In this document: in pieces, positions 46,831 through 56,182 of the stretch
Position numbering within the stretch: the stretch's first letter is position 1
Layout of the letters: each line of letters opens with the position of its first letter
NCBI RefSeq assembly: GCF_012563545.1
Contig: NZ_CP050804.1
Location: forward strand, 868,001-932,000
Source: Arcanobacterium buesumense
GTDB taxonomy: Bacteria > Actinomycetota > Actinomycetes > Actinomycetales > Actinomycetaceae
Length of the DNA: 64,000 nt
Direction: 5' to 3'
The notes under the pieces: model-generated
What the model was told of the DNA's origin: nothing
What the model saw: the letters and a program-made list of their open reading frames with translations, nothing else
Database searches by the model: none
Made by a program: the position numbers and the translations under genes

Positions 46831-46859
46831 TTGAGGTTGTTTTTCCAGCTAACTATGGT
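46831..46859 (+). promoter_or_regulatory. Weak candidate promoter upstream of lnt
   Basis: TTGAGG (46831-46836) and TATGGT (46854-46859) are 17 bases apart in the 225-base gap after helY. Apart from a TTGACA hexamer at 46814-46819 without a matching -10, I see nothing else in this gap. Confidence 0.3.
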
Positions 46860-46981
46860 GTTTTATATACCCACATGATGTGAGTCAGGTTCTCATTCGC
46901 GTTCGATAGAAAACGATCTTTTGATCGGTCCGAGGTTCGCGAGTGGGGGCCTTTGTCTATACTCAAAGGGTGGAGTTTAAC

Positions 46982-48511
46982 GTGAGTTTTCTGAGCCGCC
47001 TCGCAATATCTGTACTCGGCGGGTGCGCGATGTGGGCTGCCCATGCGCCTTTGTCATTGTGGCCGTTAGTTTTTCTTTCCCTTGCATCCTTATGGTTAAG
47101 CATTTACCACACAACGGTCATGCGCGCCTTTTTACTTGGGGCAGTATGGGGTATGAGCTTTTTTACGCCACACTTATTCTGGGCGTCAATTGCCGCGGAT
47201 AGCTTGCTTGCGTTAACTGCATTAGTTGTGAGCCAATCATTGTTTATTGCCATCGTGGCGTTACTGTGGAGTCAGATATCACGAATGCCAAGTATTTATT
47301 CATGGATATTTGCTGCACTAGTGTGGGCGGGTTTAGAGCATGTTCGTGGTTCGTTACCTTTTGGCGGGATGCCGTGGGGGAAAATTGCTTTTGCGCTTAA
47401 CGACAGTCCACTTATTAGCCTTGCACCATGGGGTTCTACGTTACTGGTTGGATGTGCGGGTTCGGCTATTTCAATTTTGATTTCCCAAGCCCTTCTTGCT
47501 TTTCCGTCGTGTCCGTATCGTGGCATTGCCAGTATTGGTATTGCATGCATGGGGCTTATCTGCCCACTTTTGTTGCCAATAGGCGGTAAGCCAGATGGCA
47601 ACATAACTATAGGTATAATTCAGGGAAATTCGCCAACAAAAGAGGAAGTTCCCGATGGGTGGCTACGCGCCTTGGAGGTTACCCGAAATCATGCAAACCT
47701 CGCGAATAAGGTATCAGGCGCAGATCTTGTCGTCTTCCCAGAATCAACCTCAGATCACGATATCCGTGAAGATAGTCAAGCATATGACCTCATAGACGGG
47801 ATAATTAAGGATGTTCGCGTACCGATTTTACTCGGGACACAAGAGTACGTCGAAAATGGCCGGTATAACGATTATTTAGCGATAGATGAAACTGGTGAGA
47901 TCGTTGCTAGATATTCTAAACAGCATCCTGTGCCTTTTGGTGAATACATACCGTTGCGCAGTTATATTGCGCAAATTTCGGATACGGTAGCACATATTAT
48001 TGACCAAGTTCGGATTGATATGTTGCCTGGTAAAGGTCCTGCACGACTTGATATTCATACAGCAAGGGGAGATGTAGGTGTTGCCACTCCCATTTGTTTC
48101 GAAGTTGCTTATGATGATTTAGTTGCCGAAGCGATAGTAGGTGTACAGAATCAGAATCCAGCTTCCCTTATTGTTGTGCCAACAAATAATGCATCCTTTG
48201 GCAAATCCGGCGAACCTTATCAACAGTTCGAAATGACGCGTTTTAGGGCAGTTGAGCATGGGCGCAGTGCAATTCAAGTTTCGACGACGGGTGTTAGTGG
48301 ACTAATCGAACCTAACGGGGTAGTCCGCTATGTCTCAGAGTTGCTAGATTCTGACGCGAGGGTGGTCGATGTGACACTGCGGAAAGATCTCAAATTTGCA
48401 ACGGTTACAGCAGTTTATCGGGAATATCTCGGATATGTGTTCGTATTGATTGGTACTTGTGTAGCGATACTAGCGCGTCGGCGCTATGGAAAATACCATA
48501 ACGCCGACTAA
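46982..48511 (+). CDS. lnt: Apolipoprotein N-acyltransferase
   Basis: A 509-residue membrane enzyme that adds the third acyl chain to lipoproteins. About six N-terminal helices (residues 5-200) anchor a nitrilase-type domain with the triad Glu254 (VVFPEST), Lys313 (YSKQHPVPFGEY) and Cys372 (TPICFEVAY); a last helix is near 480-497. In mycobacteria Lnt is fused to a polyprenol-phosphate mannose synthase; here it stands alone. The GTG at 46982 has GGAG at seven bases; the GTG at 46943 would add 13 residues. A putative client in this window is RibY. Confidence 0.92.
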   Translation: MSFLSRLAISVLGGCAMWAAHAPLSLWPLVFLSLASLWLSIYHTTVMRAFLLGAVWGMSFFTPHLFWASIAADSLLALTALVVSQSLFIAIVALLWSQISRMPSIYSWIFAALVWAGLEHVRGSLPFGGMPWGKIAFALNDSPLISLAPWGSTLLVGCAGSAISILISQALLAFPSCPYRGIASIGIACMGLICPLLLPIGGKPDGNITIGIIQGNSPTKEEVPDGWLRALEVTRNHANLANKVSGADLVVFPESTSDHDIREDSQAYDLIDGIIKDVRVPILLGTQEYVENGRYNDYLAIDETGEIVARYSKQHPVPFGEYIPLRSYIAQISDTVAHIIDQVRIDMLPGKGPARLDIHTARGDVGVATPICFEVAYDDLVAEAIVGVQNQNPASLIVVPTNNASFGKSGEPYQQFEMTRFRAVEHGRSAIQVSTTGVSGLIEPNGVVRYVSELLDSDARVVDVTLRKDLKFATVTAVYREYLGYVFVLIGTCVAILARRRYGKYHNAD

Positions 48512-48539
48512 CTATGTATAAAATGGCAGATTTTGCTAC

Positions 48540-48893
48540 TCAGTGCCGCCGAGCGTAAAGACGGCCGGTGCGAAGTAGCTCTAGGCGTTCGTCGAGAAGA
48601 ACTTGCAGTTCTTCTTTAGAACGGCGTTCTAGGAGCATATCCCAATGAGTGCGGGCCGGTTTAATAATTTTTTCTTCGCCTTCTTCGCCATGATCGCCAA
48701 TAAGTTTAGCTTCAGCGCCACATTTGCATTCCCATGTAGCTGGCACATCTGCATCGTGTGCGAAAGTGACAGTAAAGCGATGGCCACGTGAACATAAATA
48801 TGTTTCATCGTGGCGTTCAACGAGTGCAACACCAATATCTGTCTCTAGTGAATTCGCGCCGATTTTCATTCCACGCAACGAGCGTTCTACCAT
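48540..48893 (-). CDS. rbpA: RNA polymerase-binding protein RbpA
   Basis: A 117-residue actinobacteria-specific transcription factor that joins the beta-prime subunit and the primary sigma factor to promote open complexes. The core domain has CSRGHRFTVTFAHDADVP and a zinc-type ECKCGAEA. The linker-sigma-interaction end has KPARTHWDMLLERRSKEEL. I use ATG 48893, with AGAGG at six bases; the ATG at 48899 directly abuts that sequence. It is transcribed alone, convergent with lnt, and its stop lies 28 bases from the lnt stop. Confidence 0.95.
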   Translation of the reverse strand: MVERSLRGMKIGANSLETDIGVALVERHDETYLCSRGHRFTVTFAHDADVPATWECKCGAEAKLIGDHGEEGEEKIIKPARTHWDMLLERRSKEELQVLLDERLELLRTGRLYARRH

Positions 48894-49087
48894 CGTCATC
48901 CTCTCGATATGTCTTTAACGTTTATTCTACACAGTCTTTAAATGAACCTGACTTTGCGGCTTATTTACGGGAAGTACTTATACTACTACGATCCGATAAT
49001 GTACATTATGTCAAATTAGATTCTTTGGACAAGCAAATCAAGCTGGTCCTATTCCCTATTACTTTCCAAGCCGCCAGTGCGAAAAAA

Positions 49088-49112
49088 TTCCTCAGTGTAA
49101 ACCACTGAGGAA
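49088..49112 (-). terminator. Terminator of the FtsR/MerR/garA unit
   Basis: A perfect 10-bp stem (49088-49097 with 49103-49112) with a 5-base loop ends, in minus-strand direction, in TTTTTT. It lies 14 bases beyond the stop of the Rv1830-like gene. Between this hairpin and rbpA (48894-49087) I see nothing beyond an expected rbpA promoter. Confidence 0.88.
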
Positions 49113-49126
49113 TAATCCTGGAGAAA

Positions 49127-49690
49127 TTAATTAGCCGAAGCTAACCGAGCTTTACGCCGCGCAGCTAACTCATCAACAATTTCGTCCTGAACACGCATAG
49201 TTGGAATCTCGCTTAACGAACCTTCAACTTCACGCCATACTTTGCCAAGGGCAATTCCAAATACTCCTTGGCCACCATTGATAAGATCGATAACTTCATC
49301 GTTCGAGGCGCATAAATAGACCGAAGCGCCGTCGGACATAAGCGTTACTGAAGCAAGGTCATCAACGCCGTATTCGGCAAGTTGCGTAATGGCAACTCGA
49401 ATCTGCTGAAGAGAAACACCAGTATCTAAAAGCCGCTTAACAATTTTCAGAACCAAAACATCGCGGAAGGAATAAAGACGTTGTGAGCCAGATCCAAGAG
49501 CGTTCTGTATTGATGGCTCAACTACCCCGGTACGCGCCCAGTGATCAAGTTGACGATACGTGATACCTATGGCACGACAAACTGCCGGGCCACGGTAGCC
49601 AGTTTCAGTATCGAGATCTGGCAACGTATCCCCAAAAAGCATTTGCTGTGCACGCTGTGGGTGTGCATTGTGTGCAGTTCCGTCAGTCAC
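49127..49690 (-). CDS. MerR-family regulator, Rv1830 type
   Basis: A 187-residue MerR-like regulator. The DNA-binding domain (about residues 30-95) reads GYRGPAVCRAIGITYRQLDH, then the wing GSGSQRLYSFRDVLVLKIVKR. The C-terminal part has LLDTGVSLQQIRVAI and no cysteine metal site. This matches the second MerR protein of the actinobacterial garA locus (Rv1830 in M. tuberculosis), linked to growth and division control. Start GTG 49690 has a strong AGGAGG upstream. In mycobacteria a DUF151 nuclease gene lies between it and the Rv1828 homologue; here only 126 bases do. Confidence 0.88.
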   Translation of the reverse strand: MTDGTAHNAHPQRAQQMLFGDTLPDLDTETGYRGPAVCRAIGITYRQLDHWARTGVVEPSIQNALGSGSQRLYSFRDVLVLKIVKRLLDTGVSLQQIRVAITQLAEYGVDDLASVTLMSDGASVYLCASNDEVIDLINGGQGVFGIALGKVWREVEGSLSEIPTMRVQDEIVDELAARRKARLASAN

Positions 49691-49816
49691 GGATCCTCCT
49701 CATGGAATGTTACTTCCTATAGCCTATTCCTCCACGAAGGATTTGCCAACGACATCCTTGAAGGAAGTTCGGCGTGTCGTTGTGCCGTGTCTCAAGTTCT
49801 ACTTGAAGTTTTTCAT

Positions 49817-50572
49817 TCATCGAAGCTCAACATCAATACTTTCAAGCAATAAAGCTCGGTAAAGATTCGTCAATAGTGCTGCAAATTCGCCGGTTTCAGC
49901 GATTACTCGCTCTTTGGCAAGTGGGGTATTCTTCGCCCGTTCGGTGGCAAGCATGGCAACAACGTGGGCAGCATGTGAATGAGCTGAGTGGCGCACGGCA
50001 CGCAGTTGGCGGGTATCTAGACCTTTTTCTTCAAGCATCATCACGTAACGCACAATGTCGACTGCTTGAGCGGTAAGTCGGCCACGAGCATCTGGCGTTA
50101 AAATCTTTACTTGAATGAGTCTTTCAATATCGGCATAGGACGCACCAACGAGTGCCGCTAACTCACGCACCTGCAACCGTGTTCCAGGGCTTGGTTTGGT
50201 AACTTCAGAATCTTCAACTGCACGCATCCGGCCAGGGTGATCAGCTACGTTCTCCCCCGCGTCTAATTGTCGCAACATTTCTTTTATCTGAGGTAAAGCG
50301 ACATATCGATCGCGTTGCTCTATCAGAATAAAACGCAATCGTTCAACGTCAGCCAAAGAAAATAGCCTCTGATTAGATGCTGTACGTTGCGGGTCTATGA
50401 GATTTTGTGACTCAAAATAACGTATTTTAGACGCGGCAAGAAAGGGAAATTCTCGAGATAGCAAATCGATAACTTCGCCTATCTTGAGCGTGCCTTCATG
50501 TGAGACATCCTGGGGCCAAGAAAGACCAGAAGCTTTGTGTGGATTCGAACACTTTGCTATTTCAGCACTCAT
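49817..50572 (-). CDS. ftsR: MerR-family regulator FtsR (Rv1828 type)
   Basis: A 251-residue regulator with an N-terminal winged-helix MerR domain (GTLKIGEVIDLLSREFP, SKIRYFESQNLIDPQRT, SNQRLFSLADVERLRFI). A variable linker with Pro/Ser/Thr is followed by a second helical domain containing RELAALVGASYADIERLI. Orthologues include M. tuberculosis Rv1828 and the Corynebacterium FtsR, an activator of ftsZ. The ATG at 50572 overlaps the garA stop by ATGA, so it is probably co-translated with garA. Confidence 0.88.
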   Translation of the reverse strand: MSAEIAKCSNPHKASGLSWPQDVSHEGTLKIGEVIDLLSREFPFLAASKIRYFESQNLIDPQRTASNQRLFSLADVERLRFILIEQRDRYVALPQIKEMLRQLDAGENVADHPGRMRAVEDSEVTKPSPGTRLQVRELAALVGASYADIERLIQVKILTPDARGRLTAQAVDIVRYVMMLEEKGLDTRQLRAVRHSAHSHAAHVVAMLATERAKNTPLAKERVIAETGEFAALLTNLYRALLLESIDVELR

Positions 50573-51021
50573 TTAGCCACCTTCGGTGAGCCATAAAATG
50601 TTAGCTGAAATTTGCCGATACGAACTTCATCCCCATCGGACAATGCCGCTTCATCAACTTGGTTCATGTTGACATAAGTGCCATTAAGCGAATTTTGATC
50701 CCGTACGACAAAACCTTGATCTGTCCGTTCGAAAACTGCATGCTTACGAGAAACTGTAACGTCATCGAGGAAAATATCTGCACGTGTATGGCGACCAACT
50801 AATACACGATCGGAGTTAAGTAAGAAACGTGCACCTACGTTAGGTCCATTAAGCGCAATAAGAAGTGCCGACGCCTCAGGTAGCGCATTAATAGTAGCAA
50901 TATCTTCCGCATCAAGACCACGTCCGGGGGTAGGAGAATCAGGCTGCTGCGAGATCGCACTAAACCGTGATGTAGCAGTGGGATCTTGCCATTGATCTGG
51001 GGTAGTGAACTCGTTATTCAT
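50569..51021 (-). CDS. garA: FHA-domain signalling protein GarA/OdhI
   Basis: A 150-residue forkhead-associated protein. The C-terminal FHA domain (about residues 52-142) has VLVGRHTRADIFLDD, VSRKHAVF and NSLNGTYVN, the phosphothreonine-binding set. GarA/OdhI binds and inhibits 2-oxoglutarate dehydrogenase and related enzymes until Ser/Thr kinases phosphorylate its N-terminal ETTS segment. Here the equivalent N-terminus reads TATSRFS (about 15-21) instead of ETTSVF, so the classical double-Thr site is altered. GGAG precedes the ATG. It heads the garA-ftsR transcript. Confidence 0.88.
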   Translation of the reverse strand: MNNEFTTPDQWQDPTATSRFSAISQQPDSPTPGRGLDAEDIATINALPEASALLIALNGPNVGARFLLNSDRVLVGRHTRADIFLDDVTVSRKHAVFERTDQGFVVRDQNSLNGTYVNMNQVDEAALSDGDEVRIGKFQLTFYGSPKVAK

Positions 51022-51098
51022 CTTTTTCTCCTTGGGTCACATTTATGTAACATATCTTAGCTTAGGAATGATATGTTATTCATTCCCAAACTCGTTCT

Positions 51099-53630
51099 TC
51101 ATCGAGCTTGGTTACGTAACGCACGAACATGGAAATCACGTTTATCTAAAATAATCTTGCGAAGTGCTGCAGGTGCATGCGTTGCATCTGCTAACCATTG
51201 AGTTGCTGCGCGTACATCGGCGTTGTCTTCAGGAACAGTTCCAGGTTCAAGATCTGACATAGGATACAGGCCATAAATGAGGCGTTCGGCTAATTCTTGC
51301 GAATGGGAAGTCCAGATGTCTTCAATGATTCCAAAGTAATCAGGCAGTGCTTGACGAGCTTCTGCACTATGAAGGTATTGGGTGAAACCTTCAATTAATG
51401 CCGATAAGTGATCGTTGGACATATCAGCTTTCATCAGCTTAATGACTGTTGCTTCCCGGTTCCCTGGCATCGATGCGACAGCACGTAGATGCGCAACAAC
51501 ATCGGAAGCTGTTCCCCCTCGTGCCAATTCCGCATCGATATCATCGACAGTAATTGTTCCGCAGGCAGCCCGGGCAGTTAATAGCATCCAACGCAGATCT
51601 TTATCTGTTGTTTGTTGGAGGATTTCTGCTACCTCTTCGTCGCGTTTTGGCAATACTGCAGCAACGGTAGCTAAGGCTCGAGTCCAAATTGTGTATGGAT
51701 CAGAATGTGGTTCAGCTAAGTCGCGGGCTTTAAGAGCAATATCGAAAAAAGCGTTGAAAGATTCACTGCGCTTACGTCCTGCTAGGAAGAACCGAATTGC
51801 TTGAATAGCAGAATCGGTGCGTTGCGAAAGCAAGGAAGCTGATGGGAGAAGTGGCTCGCGCGCTACAAAGGAAGCATAAGAACCCGGCTGTATCAGACCG
51901 TCGTAGGCCATTTGCCATAATTGTCCTGAAATAACTGAACGTGATAAGTCTTCACGTATCCGATTGTGCAAAGCGCTATCGAGTGACCGCCCATCAAATG
52001 CAATTTTCAGATAAGACAGGGCGTCGTCGTTCGGCAAAATGAGATCGACGTCTTCTCCCCCAATTTTTTCCCATGGAACTGTGACGTTATCTCGCAAATC
52101 GACGTCGTAAGAAGCAACGCGCTTTAAAACTCCGTCGTTAGCAACAAAACCTGATACTCGAATTCTGTGTGGCCGGCGAATAGGCTGACCAGAGATACTG
52201 TCAGTGCCAATTTGGGATAGGCGTGCACCTTCCGCGGTACGTTCAACCATCACAGTTGATACGCCGGTAGTGTGCAACCATTCGTTAGCCCAATCATGTA
52301 AATCTCGGCCAGAAGACATCTCTAAAGCCGTGAGAAGGTCATCGAGTGTAGCGTTCGCAAACGCATGTTGAGCAAAATACTGACGTACTCCAGCAAAGAA
52401 TTTATCTTCACCGACAAAAGCAACAAGCTGACGGAGAACTGCAGCGCCTTTGGCATACGTAATGCCATCAAATGCTTGGTCGGCAGCTTCTAAATCAGGA
52501 ATATCGGCAACTATCGGATGAGTTGTTGGCAATTGGTCAGTCCGCAAGGCCCAATCTAGGCGTGCCCCAGCAAAATCAACCCAGGCTTCAGTGTATTGGG
52601 TAGCAGTGGCACTCGCCCAAGCTCCCATAAATTCTGCGAAAGACTCTTTAAGCCATAAATCGTCCCACCATACGGGCGTAGTGTAGTCACCAAACCACAT
52701 GTGGGACATTTCGTGCAAAATTGTATTAGCGCGAGAAGCCCGTTGTGCACGCGTTGCTAGCCCGCGGAAAATATAATGGTCTTCGGAGAACGTGACGCAC
52801 CCAGGGTTTTCCATAGCGCCGAGATTGTACTCAGGAACGAATACTGAATCGTATTTGCCCCAGGGGTAGTCACAGCCAAATGCGGATGGGAAAGTATTAA
52901 GGCCTTGTTTAGTAACCGTAGAGATGTCGTCAAGATCGAAATGTTCTGCTAAGGTTGCCCGGCAGTAGAATCCAAGAGCAATTGGCCCTTGGGCCGTTTG
53001 AGCAGTGTCGTTAAAACCAACATAAGGTCCAGCGATAAAAGCTGTGAGATAGGTTGACTGGCGTTGGGTAGGAACGAAGCTGACCTCAACGCATTCAGTA
53101 CCTAGCGAGTTAGGGCTAATATTTACCCGATGGTTTTCTGCGCCGTTAGAAAGGATCGTCCACGAAGCTGGCGCAGCTATGGAAATATGGAAGTGTGTTT
53201 TTAGATCAGGTTGCTCAAAGTTCGGGAATACTCGACGGGCGTCTGCTGGCTCGAACTGGGTGTAGAGATATGTTTGGTTATCTTGCGGATCGCGGAAACG
53301 GTGTAGTCCTTCACCGGTTGTTGAATACCGTCCCACGCCATCTATACTAAGTCGGTAGGAACCTGGCAGCAACTCAGGGAGGTAGAGACGTGCACCGTCG
53401 AATCGCGCATCCACAGCTACCCCATCGATGCTTAAATGTGCTTGATTACCGATAAAGTCAATGAATGTTTCAATCGGTTTGCGCACAGTGACATCGATAC
53501 GAGAAGTGACGGTAAACGTATCGGTATCTGCGGGAGCTTCCGTTATATTGAGATCGATAATATGTTTGGTGACCTCGAGAGCTTCAGAACGTGCGCGAGC
53601 TTCGGAACGGGTAAGATTTTCGGTATTCAT
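51099..53630 (-). CDS. pepN: Aminopeptidase N (M1 family)
   Basis: An 843-residue zinc aminopeptidase in the cytoplasm. The exopeptidase motif is NLGAMENPG and the zinc site is HEMSHMWFGD followed 18 residues later by the third ligand in WLKESFAE; the HEMxH variant is usual in actinobacterial PepN. The N-terminal saddle domain and the C-terminal helical ERAP1-like domain are present at normal length. It removes N-terminal residues from peptides during protein turnover. It is transcribed alone, with 77 bases to garA and 128 bases to the tRNA on the other side. Confidence 0.95.
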   Translation of the reverse strand: MNTENLTRSEARARSEALEVTKHIIDLNITEAPADTDTFTVTSRIDVTVRKPIETFIDFIGNQAHLSIDGVAVDARFDGARLYLPELLPGSYRLSIDGVGRYSTTGEGLHRFRDPQDNQTYLYTQFEPADARRVFPNFEQPDLKTHFHISIAAPASWTILSNGAENHRVNISPNSLGTECVEVSFVPTQRQSTYLTAFIAGPYVGFNDTAQTAQGPIALGFYCRATLAEHFDLDDISTVTKQGLNTFPSAFGCDYPWGKYDSVFVPEYNLGAMENPGCVTFSEDHYIFRGLATRAQRASRANTILHEMSHMWFGDYTTPVWWDDLWLKESFAEFMGAWASATATQYTEAWVDFAGARLDWALRTDQLPTTHPIVADIPDLEAADQAFDGITYAKGAAVLRQLVAFVGEDKFFAGVRQYFAQHAFANATLDDLLTALEMSSGRDLHDWANEWLHTTGVSTVMVERTAEGARLSQIGTDSISGQPIRRPHRIRVSGFVANDGVLKRVASYDVDLRDNVTVPWEKIGGEDVDLILPNDDALSYLKIAFDGRSLDSALHNRIREDLSRSVISGQLWQMAYDGLIQPGSYASFVAREPLLPSASLLSQRTDSAIQAIRFFLAGRKRSESFNAFFDIALKARDLAEPHSDPYTIWTRALATVAAVLPKRDEEVAEILQQTTDKDLRWMLLTARAACGTITVDDIDAELARGGTASDVVAHLRAVASMPGNREATVIKLMKADMSNDHLSALIEGFTQYLHSAEARQALPDYFGIIEDIWTSHSQELAERLIYGLYPMSDLEPGTVPEDNADVRAATQWLADATHAPAALRKIILDKRDFHVRALRNQAR

Positions 53631-53707
53631 ATTCTCATTCTGCCACTCTCATAGCTGAGAGCCTAATTATTAACGACGACGATGTGACGATCATACTCGG
53701 CGTGTGA

Positions 53708-53737
53708 TTGGCATACGGTCAGTTCGTGTTGTAATCT
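53708..53737 (+). promoter_or_regulatory. Promoter of tRNA-Pro
   Basis: TTGGCA (53708-53713) and TAATCT (53732-53737) are spaced by 18 bases, 21 bases ahead of the mature tRNA. Confidence 0.65.
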
Positions 53738-53758
53738 TGAGACGTTGCTTTGAGTAAC

Positions 53759-53832
<74 letters not shown>

Positions 53833-53840
53833 CGCAGAGA

Positions 53841-53878
53841 AAACGGCTCCACCACAACGAAAAGTGGTGGAGCTGTTT
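53841..53878 (+). terminator. Terminator of tRNA-Pro
   Basis: A 15-bp stem with one G-U pair (53841-53855 with 53864-53878) around an 8-base loop is followed by a T-rich tract. Confidence 0.9.
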
Positions 53879-53922
53879 TGTTTTGAATCTGCGTATTACC
53901 GTGAATGGAGGCGTTCACGTAG

Positions 53923-54522
53923 TTAGTATCTGTGTGAAAAGAAATCAAGGATCGGAACACCTTGAGAGATTAAGTAATTGCCGATGCCTGTTTCGATATT
54001 TGCTCGCTTTAGGCCTTTGGGAATATTTATCAATGGGAAAGCAAGCACGAAAGTGCGGTCCCACTGCTTGTGAAGTGATTTCACAATGATTCCAGGGGTG
54101 TTTCGAGTGCATAGATGTGCCTCAAGTGATGGCGGTATATCGAAGTTAATATCGTTGCTGACTGCGACTACGCCAAGATAGCCATCTTGCGTAAACTTCA
54201 TCCAGACTAAGTCTTCACAATTGCCATATGCATCATGAATCGGTGCATATAACGTACGGTTAAGAACTTCTTGAATTTCGGCATCAGTTAATTCGGAGGC
54301 AAACGATATTTGAGGGTTATCTGAGGCTAACATTCCGAGACTTGTTAGAAACTCATTAACGTAGGCGATGATGTCTTCAATTGGTGTTGGTTCTTTCAGT
54401 GATTGTTCTTTTGCTATACGAATTCTGAAAGGGGCAGACCCAAAGCGTACAGAGGACGCTCTGCCGTGAGGACGGTGTCGATCTTGAATAAATAGGATGG
54501 CTTGCGCTTTCGTCAAGGACAT
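53923..54522 (-). CDS. Unrecognised 199-residue protein behind tRNA-Pro
   Basis: I do not recognise this protein. It has no signal peptide or clear membrane helix, and no catalytic motif I can name. The N-terminal third is basic (RHRPHGRASSVRFGSAPFRI). The middle (about residues 45-90) is acidic and helical with SELTDAEIQEVL. The C-terminal half is a mixed alpha/beta stretch with YLGVVAVSNDINFDIPPSLE and FVLAFPLINIPKG. ATG 54522 has GGAG at eight bases; the longer GTG at 54534 contains that same site. It is convergent with tRNA-Pro, starts 145 bases from the der stop and has its own upstream region. It may be an accessory gene gained next to the tRNA. The translation initiation context suggests a real gene. 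Confidence 0.65.
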   Translation of the reverse strand: MSLTKAQAILFIQDRHRPHGRASSVRFGSAPFRIRIAKEQSLKEPTPIEDIIAYVNEFLTSLGMLASDNPQISFASELTDAEIQEVLNRTLYAPIHDAYGNCEDLVWMKFTQDGYLGVVAVSNDINFDIPPSLEAHLCTRNTPGIIVKSLHKQWDRTFVLAFPLINIPKGLKRANIETGIGNYLISQGVPILDFFSHRY

Positions 54523-54612
54523 TGATAACTCCACATTGCCGAGTTTAAGGATAATGAAATCATACCAATATACGGCGAAACTGAATTAATACGCGCAATA
54601 AGATAAAAGACA

Positions 54613-54648
54613 TGGGTGTCATGATATTCGACAACATCATGACACCCA
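54613..54648 (-). terminator. Terminator of the xerD-der minus-strand run
   Basis: A perfect 13-bp stem (54613-54625 with 54636-54648) with a 10-base loop lies 20 bases beyond the der stop. Minus-strand transcription runs into TCTTTTATCT. Confidence 0.88.
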
Positions 54649-54667
54649 GCCAAAAAGTTCAGAAAGA

Positions 54668-56182
54668 TTACTTCTTTCGTGCCCGCTTTTGACGAGGACG
54701 AACCGATATTTCTACCGGCGAGCCAACGAACCCGAACTCGCGACGCAACCGGTTTTCGATGAACCGGCGGTAGCCGTGATCGAAGAAGCCGGAAGTAAAC
54801 AGCACGAAGCGTGGCGGACGATTAGCGACCTGGGTAGCAAACAAGATACGTGGCTGCTTGCCCGAACGCACCGGATGCGGATTCGCTGCCTGCAGCTCCC
54901 CCAAAAACGCGTTCAACTTACCAGTAGGAATACGCGTATCCCAGGACTCAAGCGCGGTGTTCATTGCACGCGTCAGCCGGTTGGTATGCCAGCCGGTCTT
55001 GGCCGACAAGTTGATACGTTCTGCCCATTGGATTTGGACAAGCTCACGTTCGAATTCACGATCGAGTTCTATGCGACGTTCTTCTTCGACCAGATCCCAC
55101 TTATTCATGATGACGACGACGGCTCGCCCGGCATCGATCACTTGTTGGACCACACGAATATCTTGCTCAGCAATAGGTTCGGAAGCATCCATAAGCACTA
55201 AACCAAGCTCAGCTTTCTCTATTGCGGATTGGGTGCGAAGAGTCGCATAGTAGTCAGCACCTTTAGTTAAATGAACTCGACGGCGAACACCTGCAGTATC
55301 GACGAATGTCCAAGGCTGGCCATCAAGTTCGATAACCTCATCAACCGGATCGCGTGTCGTGCCAGCAAGCTCATTGACCACCACACGCTCACTACCAGCG
55401 AGCTTATTCAACAAGGAAGACTTACCAACATTCGGGCGGCCAACCAACGTAATCCGGCGCGGACCTTGATCCGGACGAGCAAGCGCCACTTCAGAAACTT
55501 CAGGAAGCATCTTGACAGCAGCATGGAGTAAGTCGCCAGTCCCTCGGCCATGCAAAGCAGAAATGGGATAGGGTTCGCCCAGACCCAAATTCCACAATGC
55601 GGCTGCGTCAGATTCACCCTGTGGTGAATCAACCTTGTTTGCTGCAAGAATTACCGGTTTACCGCTACGACGAAGTAACCGAACCATACGTTCGTCAGTG
55701 TCAGTTGCTCCCACAGTGGCATCGACGACGAGCATAACAACATCAGCTTCATTGATCGCCATTTCTGAAGATTCCGAAACCGACTTATCGATACCTTCAA
55801 CGGCAGCTTCCCAGCCACCAGTATCCATAATCGTGAAATCAACGCCAGCCCATTCAGCATCATACTTCACGCGATCGCGAGTAACGCCCGGAGTATCTTG
55901 AACAACAGCGACGCGCTGACCAACTATCCGATTAACCAAAGTTGACTTACCAACATTTGGCCGACCCAGAATTGTTAATACCGGTTTTCCCCACTGTTGC
56001 GTAACAGGTGCGAACTCGATCTCACCATCGAGCAGAGCTTGGTCTTCGTCGTCGAGGTCATACTCGTCAAGGAACGAACGCATCACATCGGCTTGCTGAG
56101 CCTCCTCGACGTCGTCCTCCCCGATCGGAGTAAAGGTTGCGTTGATGTCGAAGTCGTCATCAAATACGTACTCGTCGCTCAT
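54668..56182 (-). CDS. der: Ribosome biogenesis GTPase Der (EngA)
   Basis: A 504-residue double-GTPase for 50S assembly. A long acidic N-terminal extension (about residues 1-64, [10 protein letters not shown] to QQWGKP), common in actinobacteria, precedes the first G domain with [17 protein letters not shown] and NKVD. The second G domain has [20 protein letters not shown] and NKWD. The C-terminal KH-like domain ends in the basic [10 protein letters not shown]. It starts by ATGA overlap with cmk (56179-56182), and terminates at 54613-54648. Confidence 0.96.
   Translation of the reverse strand: MSDEYVFDDDFDINATFTPIGEDDVEEAQQADVMRSFLDEYDLDDEDQALLDGEIEFAPVTQQWGKPVLTILGRPNVGKSTLVNRIVGQRVAVVQDTPGVTRDRVKYDAEWAGVDFTIMDTGGWEAAVEGIDKSVSESSEMAINEADVVMLVVDATVGATDTDERMVRLLRRSGKPVILAANKVDSPQGESDAAALWNLGLGEPYPISALHGRGTGDLLHAAVKMLPEVSEVALARPDQGPRRITLVGRPNVGKSSLLNKLAGSERVVVNELAGTTRDPVDEVIELDGQPWTFVDTAGVRRRVHLTKGADYYATLRTQSAIEKAELGLVLMDASEPIAEQDIRVVQQVIDAGRAVVVIMNKWDLVEEERRIELDREFERELVQIQWAERINLSAKTGWHTNRLTRAMNTALESWDTRIPTGKLNAFLGELQAANPHPVRSGKQPRILFATQVANRPPRFVLFTSGFFDHGYRRFIENRLRREFGFVGSPVEISVRPRQKRARKK

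Noticed and set aside
49541-49852. Plus-strand frames across the start of the Rv1830-like gene and the gap before ftsR
   Set aside because: They overlap a confident MerR gene start with a strong ribosome-binding site, and have no recognisable protein features.
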